Source: Emcibacter sp.
GTDB taxonomy: Bacteria > Pseudomonadota > Alphaproteobacteria > Sphingomonadales > Emcibacteraceae
Direction of reading: 5' to 3'
DNA length: 64,000 nucleotides
Assembly (NCBI RefSeq): GCF_963675455.1
Contig: NZ_OY776217.1
Span: forward strand, 2,900,001-2,964,000
The notes beneath the pieces are model-generated. The model saw only the letters and a program-made list of their open reading frames with translations, was not told where the DNA came from and did no database searches. This document shows positions 1 through 9,110 of the stretch, piece by piece. Position numbers and translations under genes: made by a program. Position 1 is the first letter of the stretch, and each line of letters starts with the position of its first letter.

Positions 1-9
1 GTCCCGTTA

Positions 10-660
10 TCAGAACAGGTAGCCGATACCGACACCAACAATCCAGGGATCAATATCAACGCCGTCAGCGGTAACAACATCGTTGCCGATGCTGACGTCT
101 GTATTGAGCCACAATTTTTTCACGTCGACGTTGAAATACCAGTTGTCCTTGATTTTATAATCAAGGCCGGCCTGCAGGGCAAAACCGAAACCGTCGGAAT
201 AGTCGATGGTTGTCAGGCCAAGGTCTTCGAGAGCGGTAGAGGTATTTTCGCTGTAGAAGAAAGTATAGTTCACACCAGCGCCAATATAGGGGCTGAAATC
301 TTCCTTGGGTGCGAAATGATACTGTACTGTCAAGGTCGGCGGCAGAAGCCAGACACTGCCCAGCGGCACATCACCGAGGTCGGTGCCATTCACAACAGGA
401 TGATGCTTGGCTGTACCGGCAATCAGTTCAAGACCGATATTGTCGGTGACAAAATATGTAAAGTCCAGTTCAGGCACGACGGCATTGTCGATGTCTACTT
501 CACCGCCAATAGAAGATGTTCCGCCAGCATCTGGAGCGACGAGAATACCGCGTGCACGGATCATCCAGTCACCTTTTTCCTTTGCGTCAGCGACACCGGT
601 CATCAGGGTGGCGGCTGCCAGGCCTGCAATACAACAAGTTGTAAGAAGTTTAGTTTTCAT
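10..660 (-). CDS. OmpW family outer membrane protein
   Basis: 216-residue protein with a clear signal peptide (MKTKLLTTCCIAGLAAATL, cleavage after ADA near residue 26) and a mature part that alternates short beta strands. It ends in a C-terminal aromatic (GIGYLF), the usual signature of an outer-membrane barrel recognised by the BAM complex. The phrase YIGAGVNYTFF and the total length match the eight-stranded OmpW family, which forms narrow channels for small hydrophobic compounds. The ATG is preceded by GAGGAAACACC, a good ribosome binding site. It is a single gene, separated by about 110 bp from the GGDEF-EAL gene on the same strand. The substrate cannot be read from the sequence. Confidence 0.88.
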   Translation of the reverse strand: MKTKLLTTCCIAGLAAATLMTGVADAKEKGDWMIRARGILVAPDAGGTSSIGGEVDIDNAVVPELDFTYFVTDNIGLELIAGTAKHHPVVNGTDLGDVPLGSVWLLPPTLTVQYHFAPKEDFSPYIGAGVNYTFFYSENTSTALEDLGLTTIDYSDGFGFALQAGLDYKIKDNWYFNVDVKKLWLNTDVSIGNDVVTADGVDIDPWIVGVGIGYLF

Positions 661-770
661 GGTGTTTCCTCTTAGTGAATATTGGGAAATAAATATCCTT
701 TGTTACAAACGCAACTTAGAGAAAGAACAATTGTTTGAAATTGATTTAGATCAGCTACTAAAAAGAATTT

Positions 771-3152
771 TCACTTACTTGAATGCGCCCTGAACCACTC
801 GGTTACCCTATCGGCTTCCATGGGCCTGCTGATATAATAACCTTGGGCCTGGTCACATTTCAGCTGGGCAAGAAGGTCCAGTTGCTCGGCATCTTCAACG
901 CCTTCAGCGATAACCTTGAGGTCGAAACTATGCCCCATGCTGATAATTGCCTCGATCAGGGACTGTGATTCCCGATCTGCCATCATACCACTTACAAATG
1001 CCCTGTCGATCTTAAGTTTATCCACAGGCAGGCGCGGCAGATAGGACAGCGACGAATAACCGGTACCAAAATCGTCAATGGAAAGCTGTATCCCGAGGTC
1101 GGCAAGTCCTCTCAGAGTTGTCAGAACCTCCTCGGTCTTGCTCATGACGATTCCCTCTGTAATTTCCAGTTCAAGATATTGCGGCTCCAGGGACGCCTCT
1201 TCAAGGCATTCCCGCACAAAATCCACAATCCTGTTGTCATGGAAATGGAGCGGGGAAATATTTACCGAAACCGGAAAGGCCGGCAGTCCCCTCGCCTGCC
1301 AGAGTTTGGCCTGCACACAGGCTTCCGGCAAAAGCTGTTCGGTCAGGGGAATAATCTGTTTTGACCATTCGGCAAGAGGAATAAACTCTCCGGGCGATAC
1401 GAACCCCCGTTCCGGATGGTTCCAGCGCATCAGGGCCTCAACGCCGCATATCTGGCGGCTGTTAAGATCAATCTGGGGCTGGTAATGAAGCAGAAACTGA
1501 CTTGATTCCATATTCTCCCGGATATCCGAAAGAAGGGTATTTCTATCCACCAGTTCGGCCTGCATTTCAGTATCGAAGATTATGACCTGACTGCCGCCTT
1601 CCTCCTTCGCTTTGTGAAGGGCAATTCCGGCATTCCGCACCATATGTTCAGCATTTCCCTTGTCATGCGGGTGATATGTAATGCCAATCGAAAGTTCCAC
1701 GGGGATCTGCGCCCCCTCAATATTAATCGCCTTCCTGGTGTTGTCTTTTAGGCTTCGCGCTTCCTGCAATACAGCTTCAACATCTTCATACTGATCGCCG
1801 GTAATGGCAAATTCATCTCCACCAAGGCGAGCCAGGAATTCGTCCGGGCGCATAAAGGTCTTGAGAACCTCCCCGAGCCTGACAATGACATTGTCTCCGA
1901 CTGCATGTCCGAAGACATCGTTAATATTCTTGAAGTTATCGATGTTGACAAGAATGACGCTGACAATTTTATCGGTGTTTTTTGACTGCAGCAGTTTCTT
2001 CTTCAATTCCCGCCGGAACATCATGCGGTTGGGCAAGTTCGTCAGGGAATCAAGTTGAGCCATTTTTACAAGAGCGTCAGTACTGGCCTGGGCCCGGTGA
2101 GTCATATCGGAGAAGTTGAGAATGGTTTCCCCGTCCGATAAAAAATCCGCCCTCATATCAAAGACACGCCCATCGGAAAAATCAATCTGCTTGTGATAAC
2201 TGCCCTCTATCCGGCGGCTTTCCAGTTCGCGGATTTGCTGTTCCGTCTCAGCCTTTACCTTCTCGAGGGGAAAGCCTTCACGAGCCATCTGCCAGTTGCC
2301 CAGATCACGCAGGTTCACTCCCATTTGAAGGACATTATCAGGCAACTCAAATATCTTCTGATAGGCTTTATTCCAGATGATCAGGTTAAAATCCCTGTCA
2401 AACATGGCCAGCCCGCCACCCATCTGATCAACCAGGTGATGCAGGCTCTCTATCGATTTGTAGTGACTGCCATAAACTTCTGAAATTTCATGGACCAGTT
2501 CCCGGTTTTTTCGCCGCAGGGAAACAGAGGCAACGAATATCCTGTGGAACTGAGAACCGGCATAACCCAAGAGAAGCACAAAAATCACACATGCCAGTGC
2601 AAAAACATAATTATGCAACTCACCCCCTCCAATGAAATGAAACAGGACAGGTATACTGCAGGGAACCATGAAGGCCCACACCGCAAGCCGATGCGCCACC
2701 CCAACCAGTACCGTCACGGCAGACAGACCGGCCAGCATGGCCATAATCAGGTAAGGGCTGATCATATAGGTACTGTCTGCGGAAAAAAATATGGCACTGC
2801 CCCATACCAAACCCGAGAAGGATGTAAACAGCAGATAAAGCCTCAGCCAGTTTTTTTGCGATTTTTCAGTTTCGATTCGCTTGGTATATAAAGTAAGAGA
2901 CAGTCGGGGCAGCAGACTTACAGCAAGTGCTCCGTACCAGGCCATGGCCGATACCTGCGGCACCCTGCCCCAGATCAGCCACAGGAACACAAAGCCCAGC
3001 AACAGACTGGCAATCACATTGGGAACGATCACGGAATGTAACGTTCTGATCTGCGCATCACGCAACCGCACGTCAGAAAGATGCGGCACAAACAGATCAT
3101 TGTCTGTGTCATCATCCAGATTCTCAAAGACTGTTCCTGAAGCAGGTTTCAT
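771..3152 (-). CDS. Membrane-anchored PAS-GGDEF-EAL cyclic-di-GMP protein
   Basis: 793 residues. The N-terminal part (about 40-210) holds some six hydrophobic segments, followed by a PAS-like sensor (about 235-345), a GGDEF domain (about 365-525) and an EAL domain (about 540-790). The cyclase motif is intact (ARLGGDEFAI). The phosphodiesterase residues also look intact: EALMRW, the Asn in VNISP, LEITEG, IDDFGTGYSSL, the Lys of KLKIDR, and AEGVED. Both activities, synthesis and breakdown of cyclic-di-GMP, are therefore possible. The inhibitory site upstream of GGDEF reads RPDE where RxxD is usual, so feedback inhibition may be weakened. The membrane and PAS parts suggest it senses a redox or small-molecule signal at the inner membrane. 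No partner gene is adjacent. Confidence 0.93.
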   Translation of the reverse strand: MKPASGTVFENLDDDTDNDLFVPHLSDVRLRDAQIRTLHSVIVPNVIASLLLGFVFLWLIWGRVPQVSAMAWYGALAVSLLPRLSLTLYTKRIETEKSQKNWLRLYLLFTSFSGLVWGSAIFFSADSTYMISPYLIMAMLAGLSAVTVLVGVAHRLAVWAFMVPCSIPVLFHFIGGGELHNYVFALACVIFVLLLGYAGSQFHRIFVASVSLRRKNRELVHEISEVYGSHYKSIESLHHLVDQMGGGLAMFDRDFNLIIWNKAYQKIFELPDNVLQMGVNLRDLGNWQMAREGFPLEKVKAETEQQIRELESRRIEGSYHKQIDFSDGRVFDMRADFLSDGETILNFSDMTHRAQASTDALVKMAQLDSLTNLPNRMMFRRELKKKLLQSKNTDKIVSVILVNIDNFKNINDVFGHAVGDNVIVRLGEVLKTFMRPDEFLARLGGDEFAITGDQYEDVEAVLQEARSLKDNTRKAINIEGAQIPVELSIGITYHPHDKGNAEHMVRNAGIALHKAKEEGGSQVIIFDTEMQAELVDRNTLLSDIRENMESSQFLLHYQPQIDLNSRQICGVEALMRWNHPERGFVSPGEFIPLAEWSKQIIPLTEQLLPEACVQAKLWQARGLPAFPVSVNISPLHFHDNRIVDFVRECLEEASLEPQYLELEITEGIVMSKTEEVLTTLRGLADLGIQLSIDDFGTGYSSLSYLPRLPVDKLKIDRAFVSGMMADRESQSLIEAIISMGHSFDLKVIAEGVEDAEQLDLLAQLKCDQAQGYYISRPMEADRVTEWFRAHSSK

Positions 3153-3350
3153 CTGATTGCGTCGTCTTTTTATAATTTAAAAGCTGTATATAAAACGAAA
3201 ATCGTAAATAAATTAACAAGATGCTGGGAAATACTATCCTAAATTGAAAAATCGTTCAACTCACTGACCCATCATGATTGCTTTCAAAATATATAACAGT
3301 TTTATTTTCTTCCGACTGTATGTAAAATATTGCCAAAGGAATGGTAATTT

Positions 3351-3617
3351 ATGCTTACACAAGATCAACTCACCCTTTCAAATATTCGACACGAACTGGA
3401 TCGGATCAGCAATGAAATGATTGACCTGATCCAGAAGTACAGCCTTGATGCCAGCTCCTCGCTGGAGATTATCGTGGTCGCCAGATCAAAAATCTCTGAT
3501 CAGAGAGACTATATCCGCTTTCTCGAGCTGTCTCTCGAGGGCCGGATTTACGGTGAAGCGGCGGAAATGCTGGAAAAGTCAATCGTGACAGAAGCAGACG
3601 AAGATATCGAGCACTAA
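3351..3617 (+). CDS. Small acidic hypothetical protein
   Basis: 88 residues, family not recognised. The sequence is mostly predicted helix with heptad-like spacing (NIRHELDRISNEMIDLIQ) and an acidic tail (EADEDIEH), so a small coiled-coil or adaptor protein is plausible. The start is supported by AAAGGAATGGTAATTT before the ATG. Its stop codon overlaps the stop codon of thpR on the opposite strand. About 200 bp of AT-rich DNA separate it from the divergent GGDEF-EAL gene, so the two could share a control region; a role in that signalling pathway is a guess only. Confidence 0.6.
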   Translation: MLTQDQLTLSNIRHELDRISNEMIDLIQKYSLDASSSLEIIVVARSKISDQRDYIRFLELSLEGRIYGEAAEMLEKSIVTEADEDIEH

Positions 3618-4189
3618 TCCCGCCCTGTCAGGACTGCCCGGACAACAGGGGTATAGACCGCCCCGTCCTGCAGAGTTTCACTTCTGTAGAGGCCTATTTC
3701 CGTAACCTGTTCCCGGAATGTAAGCTCCATATTTGGCAAAGTACGCGGCAATGCCGCCCGGCCCCTCACCCTGGCCAGGGTGATATGAGGTATGAATTCA
3801 CGAACCGGCACCTCAAAACCATTTTCCGACAGGTCGCGGACAAGTCGGTCCTGCAATACGGTCAATGCTATATTCTCCTCAATAGACACTGCAAGAAACC
3901 GCGTCCGCGCGAATACCCCTAACTGCTGCATGCCATTCATGGTTATCTGTAAAGGCGCCGCCTGCCGCCCTGCCCGCTTCAGGATCTCCGACAGCAATGG
4001 TATTTTTTCTTCCGGCTGGTTGCCCAGAAAGGCCAGTGTCAGATGATAGTTTTCCGGCGGGATCCAGCGTATATCCGCCCCGCTCAACTGCTTTTTCAAT
4101 CGTCTGGAGAAATGGCCGACCGTCTCCGTTGCCTCCCCTGTCAGGGGAATGGCCATAAATAACCTTACTGTCTTTGCCTCTTTGTCCAT
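3614..4189 (-). CDS. thpR: RNA 2',3'-cyclic phosphodiesterase
   Basis: 191 residues from the ATG at 4189 (MDKEAKTVRLFMAIPL). It carries the two HxT motifs of the 2H phosphoesterase superfamily, HLTLAFLG and HITLARVRG, in the order and spacing of ThpR/LigT. The family hydrolyses 2',3'-cyclic phosphates on RNA ends and was first noticed for 2'-5' RNA ligation. A longer open frame reaches 4261, but the extra residues read through the terminator hairpin of the upstream receptor gene, so the internal ATG is preferred. Single gene, convergent with the small acidic protein. Confidence 0.9.
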   Translation of the reverse strand: MDKEAKTVRLFMAIPLTGEATETVGHFSRRLKKQLSGADIRWIPPENYHLTLAFLGNQPEEKIPLLSEILKRAGRQAAPLQITMNGMQQLGVFARTRFLAVSIEENIALTVLQDRLVRDLSENGFEVPVREFIPHITLARVRGRAALPRTLPNMELTFREQVTEIGLYRSETLQDGAVYTPVVRAVLTGRD

Positions 4190-4231
4190 AAATAACACAT
4201 ACAAAGAACGGAGCCGGTCGGCAAAGAAAAA

Positions 4232-4259
4232 GCGGCGGACAGTTGCCTGTCCGCCGCTC
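4232..4259 (-). terminator. Rho-independent terminator of the TonB-receptor locus
   Basis: A perfect 12-bp stem (AGCGGCGGACAG / CTGTCCGCCGCT) with a TTGC loop. Read on the minus strand it is followed by TTTTCTTT. It lies just downstream of the receptor stop codon and upstream of thpR, separating the two transcription units. Confidence 0.9.
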
Positions 4260-4284
4260 ATTTTTAAACAAGATATCTGTCAGA

Positions 4285-6653
4285 TCAGAACTTCTGACCA
4301 AAACGTGCGCCAATCGTCCGGGGACGGTTGGTTGACGTTGTCGTATCCAGCTCACTCGGATAACCCGGGTAATATTTTGCGATCTCCGCACGAGTGTCAG
4401 TGACGTTGTCGGCAAAGACACTGAAGGTCCAGTTATCCCCGCTGACGCCGGCAGACAGGTTCAGAAGGCCATAGGCATGCTGTTTTTCGCGCAGACTAAT
4501 ATCAAGATTATTCCAGCTATAGCCTGTGTAGGAATAGGCTGCCTGCAAAAATCCTGGTAAATTGCCAACCTCTGCCTCATAGCGGGCAATTGCCGTAAAC
4601 TGAAACTCTGGAACAAAAGGCATTCGTGTACCAGCCGGTGCAATAGTTTCGATAACAGTGTCTCCATCATCCTCATACCTATTTTCATACGCCGTTGTAA
4701 GTTTGGCGTCGTTGTAGGAACCGGACATTGACAATGTCAAATTCTCCGTTGCAGCGAAAACAAGATCAAACTCGGCTCCATAGGTCCTCGAGTTACCCGC
4801 ATTTCGGATAATGGTGAGGTTTGAGACTGCGAAATCCAATACACCGAGTTGAACGTCAGACCATTCAACATAGTACACTGCGCCGTTAAACCGGAGTCTA
4901 TTGTCCATCCAGGTTGTTTTCCAGCCAATTTCATAGTTGTCGACGAAATCTTCCTCATAGCTTGGAATCCCGGGGACCCGGGCGCGGTTCACACCACCAG
5001 GACGGAATCCCTGGGAGAATGTGGCATAGACCATTTTGTCGTCATCAATGGTGTAGCTCAGGTTGACTTTAAAACTTTGACCGGTGTTTTCTTTTTCATC
5101 ATCCAGAATTCTGGTATCGAAACAGGGATACTGAGGTGTTCCAGTGTCCCGATCTTCAACAAAGTCACCATTGCCATCATAATAGCCGGTACAATGGCCA
5201 AGGAAGCCGTTAAAGCCATACAGTGTATTCCGGTATTTATAGAAACGCGCACCGCCCAACAGAGTAAGCTAATCGGTTAGATCGAAACTTACCTCTCCGA
5301 AAACTGCATAATCCCGGTCGATACGTACCTGTTTGGTCTGCCATGTTGTATGACCGTCAGGAATGACGGAATTGGCGGGGTTCATATCCGGTACTACCCA
5401 CTGCAGGTCAAAATCATGGACCTGGCGCTGATAAAATAGGCCGGCGATCCAGCGGAGACGGTTTTCCTGCGGCGACTGGATACGAAGTTCATGACTTTGG
5501 CGGGTGTATTTTTCATCACCCAGAACATACTGTGACGGATCCGCACAATCTCCACCGGCTGTATAATAGACACAATCGTAATCATATCCGGCATAAAGAT
5601 TTTCCAGAAATTCCGCATATCCGGAATAATCATAGATACTGTCCACATTACGGTTCAGGTAAGCACCTGCATAGACCACATCCAGATCACCAATTTTGCC
5701 CTCGACCGTCAGTGTCGCCTGATACCAATCTTCATCATATTCGGTGGGGAAAAAATCCCGTGCCTTCAAGTCACCGATATCTTCCGGGTCATGGGTGAAT
5801 GAGCCAGTGGATTTCTGATGCTGGAAAATCAGCCCCGGAGTCACAGTCCAGTTTTCATTCAGATCAACCCTCAACAGGCCGCGTGCGCCGGTTGTTGTGG
5901 TATCATTGAAGTTTTCCTCAACAATATCGGCGTTATCCTTGACAATACCACTGGCAGCATACTCAATGGTGGCCGGCACGTTATCGATATAACCACCGTC
6001 ATCCTCATGCCAGGCCACCAGACGAATGGCGCTGTTATCGGTCATTGGAATATTTGCATACCCCTCAAGGGTGAAGCCCGCTTCACCATTTTTAACTGTA
6101 TTCACCGCGACATCGTAACCGGCTTCAAATTCACCAATCACAGGCTTATTTGTAATAATCCGCATGGTGCCAGCCTGGCTGCTTGAGCCAAACAGGGTGC
6201 CCTGCGGTCCGGACAATGTTTCGATCCGTGCAATATCATAGGCATGAATGTCCAGAATCTGGTTGATGGTGGTGATGGGCTGCTCATCAAGATAGACACC
6301 GACACTTGGCATGGATCCGGAATGAACGCCGTCGCCGCCGCTGGAAATCCCGCGCATGTAAACCTGGGACTGACCGGGTCGAGCGGTCTGGAAGGATACC
6401 GTCGGCAGGAACTGGATGTAGTCGTCAAAGGCATTGACGTTCAGGTCTTCCAGTTGCTGCTTACCAAGAACCTGCACAGACAAAGAAACATCCTGCAGGC
6501 TTGATTCACGTTTCTGGGAAGTCACGATGATCTCTTCGAGGACCACTTCCCCTTCTTCAGCAGCGTAGACTGCCTGTTGTGCCGAAAGGGCCCCGGACAA
6601 CAGCATCGTCGAAGCCATCAATGCTGACCTCGAGACGGATAATTAACTTTCAT
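4285..6653 (-). pseudogene. TonB-dependent receptor, broken by an amber codon and a 5' frameshift
   Basis: Two same-frame open segments, 4285-5259 and 5269-6621, encode one TonB-dependent outer-membrane receptor of about 789 residues. The N-terminal segment has the plug (VLEEIIVTSQKRESSLQDV, RIETLSGPQGTLFGSSS) and the other has the C-terminal barrel ending in ARFGQKF. They are separated by a TAG at 5269-5271 in the context FDLTD-stop-LTLLGGARFYK, where a Lys codon (AAG) is expected. A second lesion lies at the start. The only ATG with a strong ribosome site (GAAGGGAGTGAAAAT) is at 6653; it reads MKVNYPSRGQH and then TGA, whereas the signal peptide (MASTMLLSGALSAQQAVYA) is in another frame. 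The 2369-bp span is one base short of a multiple of three, as a one-base deletion predicts. Either a pseudogene or sequencing error; both sites deserve re-reading. Confidence 0.85.
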
Positions 6654-7051
6654 ATTTTCACTCCCTTCGTATATTTTAATTGCATAACGCGCTTTTCACT
6701 GGTGCAATTTTATCGCTTTGACGTATCGAGCGCTTGGTTGACGTTTTGTATACCCCTACCGACGAATGTAACCCCTTATCAAACATTTTTGCATCTTTCA
6801 GAAGACATTACAAGACCCTGCGGGTACTATTTTGTACATTTGAACAAGTCTTTTTTTTATTTTTATTATCATATAGTTATATATTTTTTTGAATGTTTAA
6901 CATTATCATAGAATTAGGGAATGTCACTATCATGGGCAATTCGCCTTGACACCCTCCTGTCTTTGCCCGTTTAATTTGATGAAATAAAAAATAATATAAT
7001 GCCCGTGATCTGACGTAGCGGGAGGATGAAAAGGGACAAAACGCAGAGAAA
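6654..7051. other. AT-rich divergent control region
   Basis: 398 bp without a credible gene between the receptor pseudogene (leftward) and the TPR-sulfotransferase (rightward). It is strongly AT-rich, with a long T-run near 6850-6895. The only specific signal seen is the imperfect TGTACA-type palindrome at 6832-6847. No hairpin terminator is visible. Confidence 0.6.
6832..6847. promoter_or_regulatory. Imperfect TGTACA-TT-TGAACA operator-like site
   Basis: TTGTACA-TT-TGAACAA, one mismatch from the perfect palindromes at 25714-25731 and 28093-28106. It lies about 180 bp upstream of the receptor pseudogene start. It could be a third binding site of the BetI-like TetR at 27332-27991. Short sites like this arise by chance in AT-rich DNA, so this is tentative. 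Confidence 0.35.
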
Positions 7052-9064
7052 ATGTCTTCAGCAAATCAGGATCCGCACGGGGATCTAAAAACCGCCCTGA
7101 ACCATGCCGCCAGCCTGTTGCAACAGAATCCTGCATTGGCTGAACAACAGGCACGGGAGATATTGAAAGTTATCCCGGACTTCGATCCGGCAAACCATAT
7201 TTTGGGTGCCTCGCTCAGATTCCAGGGGAAATTGCCAGAGGCCCTTATGGTGATGGAACCTCTGACGGACAAACTTCCCTTCTCTGCCCCAATCTGGCAT
7301 GAGTACGGCCTCGCCCTTGCTGCTGCCGGCAATGGAGACAACGCCGTCAAGGCACTGCGGCAAGCCGCTTCGCTCAATCCGCAACAGGCTGAGGCATGGC
7401 GTGCCCTTGCTGAACAACTGACCCTGTCCGGTGACAGTACTGCGGGTGAAAAGGCGATAGAGAAATACATCTCCTGCCTGACCAGCCATCCGGAACTCAA
7501 TCAGGCCACAGCACTTTTTCACCAGGGGAAAATTGCCGAGGCGGAACGGCTCGCCCGCGATATCCTGAAAAACCACCCGACTGATGTTGTCGCCATGCGT
7601 TTGCTGGCTGACATTGGCGTTAAAGTGGGACAATATGACGACGCTAAAAACCTGCTTGAGCGGGCGCTTGAACTGGCCCCGAATTTCCATCTTGCCCGGC
7701 ACAGCTACGTAATTACCCTGTATCGGGGACAGGATCTGATTAAAGCAATTGAAGAAATTAACAAACTCCTTGCCATAGAACCGAACAATCCCAATTACCT
7801 GACACTCAAGGGTACGGTTCTGGTACGCAAGGGAGATCATGCTGACGCGTTGGAAATCTATGAAAAGCTTCTCACCAACTATCCGAAACAGTCCAAGGGC
7901 CAGTTGAATTATGGTCATACTCTGAAAACAGTCGGCCGTCTGGATGAGGCCATTACCGCCTATCACAGATCCATTGAACTCAGCAACGAAGCCGGGGAAG
8001 CCTACTGGTCACTGGCTAATCTGAAGACTTATAAATTCAGCGACAAGGATGTGGAACATATGCTGTCGCTGGTGACCAGCGAGGGAGGCGATCCGGATGA
8101 TCAGTCCCATCTGGCGTTTGCCTTGGGCAAAGCCTATGAGGATCGCGGCGATTATGAAAATGCCTTCAAATATTACAAACGCGGCAATGCGATCCGGCGC
8201 CTTCAGCATCCTTATGATGCCAAGATCAACATCTATGAATCCGTCCGCCAGATCAAATGCTTTGATCGCAATTTTTTTGCTGCCCGACAGGGTTGGGGTT
8301 GCCCTGCCCGCGATCCGATCTTTATTGTCGGGCTGCCGCGCGCCGGCTCTACTCTGCTGGAACAGATCCTGGCCAGCCATTCACAAGTGGAAGGCACCGC
8401 CGAGCTTATCGATATCATCGCTATGAGCCGCAAACTCGGCGGCAAAAAGAGACATAATGCCGCCACCCTCTACCCGGAAGTACTGCAAGACCTTTCGCAA
8501 GAAGAACTTCGTGAACTGGGCGAAAGTTATCTGGACACGACACGGGTGCAGCGCAGCACAGACGCACCCTATTTCATCGACAAGATGCCAAATAATTTCC
8601 AGCATATCGGGTTGATCCATTCGATCCTGCCCAATGCCAAAATCATTGACGCCCGCCGGCATCCCATGGGCGGCTGTTTTTCAGGATACAAACAGCTTTT
8701 CGCCCGCGGCCAGGCCTTCACATATAACCTTGAGGACGTTGGACATTATTACCGGGACTATGTGAAACTGATGGATCACTGGGACGTGGTTCTGCCCGGC
8801 CGCGTACACCGTGTCCAGTATGAGGAAATGGTGGCGGATACGGAAAACCAGATTCGCCGGCTCCTGGACTATTGCGGGCTGGAGTTCGAGGAGTCCTGCC
8901 TGAAATTCTACGAAACCGACCGGGCGATCCGCACCCCAAGTGCGGAACAGGTGCGCCAGCCCATCTACAAGGCCGGGCTTGAACAATGGCGACATTTCGA
9001 ACCCTGGCTCGATCCGCTCAAGGAAGCGCTCGGACCCGTCCTCGAGCGTTATCCGATCGAATAA
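7052..9064 (+). CDS. TPR-repeat sulfotransferase family protein
   Basis: 670 residues. The first 380 or so are a run of tetratricopeptide repeats (for example AEAERLARDILKNHPTDVVA and DEAITAYHRSIELSNEAGEA). From about 415 there is a sulfotransferase domain with the PAPS-binding loop FIVGLPRAGSTLLEQILASH and a second nucleotide-contact segment, DARRHPMGGCFSGYK. The fold moves sulfate from PAPS to an acceptor. In bacteria this TPR fusion is common and the acceptors (lipids, peptides, glycans) are mostly unknown. No signal peptide, so cytoplasmic. It stands alone, ending at a bidirectional terminator shared with the convergent M20 peptidase. Confidence 0.88.
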   Translation: MSSANQDPHGDLKTALNHAASLLQQNPALAEQQAREILKVIPDFDPANHILGASLRFQGKLPEALMVMEPLTDKLPFSAPIWHEYGLALAAAGNGDNAVKALRQAASLNPQQAEAWRALAEQLTLSGDSTAGEKAIEKYISCLTSHPELNQATALFHQGKIAEAERLARDILKNHPTDVVAMRLLADIGVKVGQYDDAKNLLERALELAPNFHLARHSYVITLYRGQDLIKAIEEINKLLAIEPNNPNYLTLKGTVLVRKGDHADALEIYEKLLTNYPKQSKGQLNYGHTLKTVGRLDEAITAYHRSIELSNEAGEAYWSLANLKTYKFSDKDVEHMLSLVTSEGGDPDDQSHLAFALGKAYEDRGDYENAFKYYKRGNAIRRLQHPYDAKINIYESVRQIKCFDRNFFAARQGWGCPARDPIFIVGLPRAGSTLLEQILASHSQVEGTAELIDIIAMSRKLGGKKRHNAATLYPEVLQDLSQEELRELGESYLDTTRVQRSTDAPYFIDKMPNNFQHIGLIHSILPNAKIIDARRHPMGGCFSGYKQLFARGQAFTYNLEDVGHYYRDYVKLMDHWDVVLPGRVHRVQYEEMVADTENQIRRLLDYCGLEFEESCLKFYETDRAIRTPSAEQVRQPIYKAGLEQWRHFEPWLDPLKEALGPVLERYPIE

Positions 9065-9066
9065 GA

Positions 9067-9090
9067 AAAAGGGGCCCGAAGGCTCCTTTT
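9067..9090. terminator. Bidirectional terminator between convergent genes
   Basis: A 10-bp stem AAAAGGGGCC / GGCTCCTTTT (one G-U pair) around a CGAA tetraloop. The A-run and T-run at its ends let it work on both strands. It lies 2 bp after the sulfotransferase stop codon and 20 bp from the M20 peptidase stop. Confidence 0.88.
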
Positions 9091-9110
9091 CCTCTCTGCC
9101 TGACTGCTTA

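Noticed and set aside
3879..4421. 180-codon minus-strand frame across thpR and the receptor end
   Set aside because: It overlaps thpR and the receptor 3' end and crosses the terminator hairpin at 4232-4259; no domain or ribosome site.
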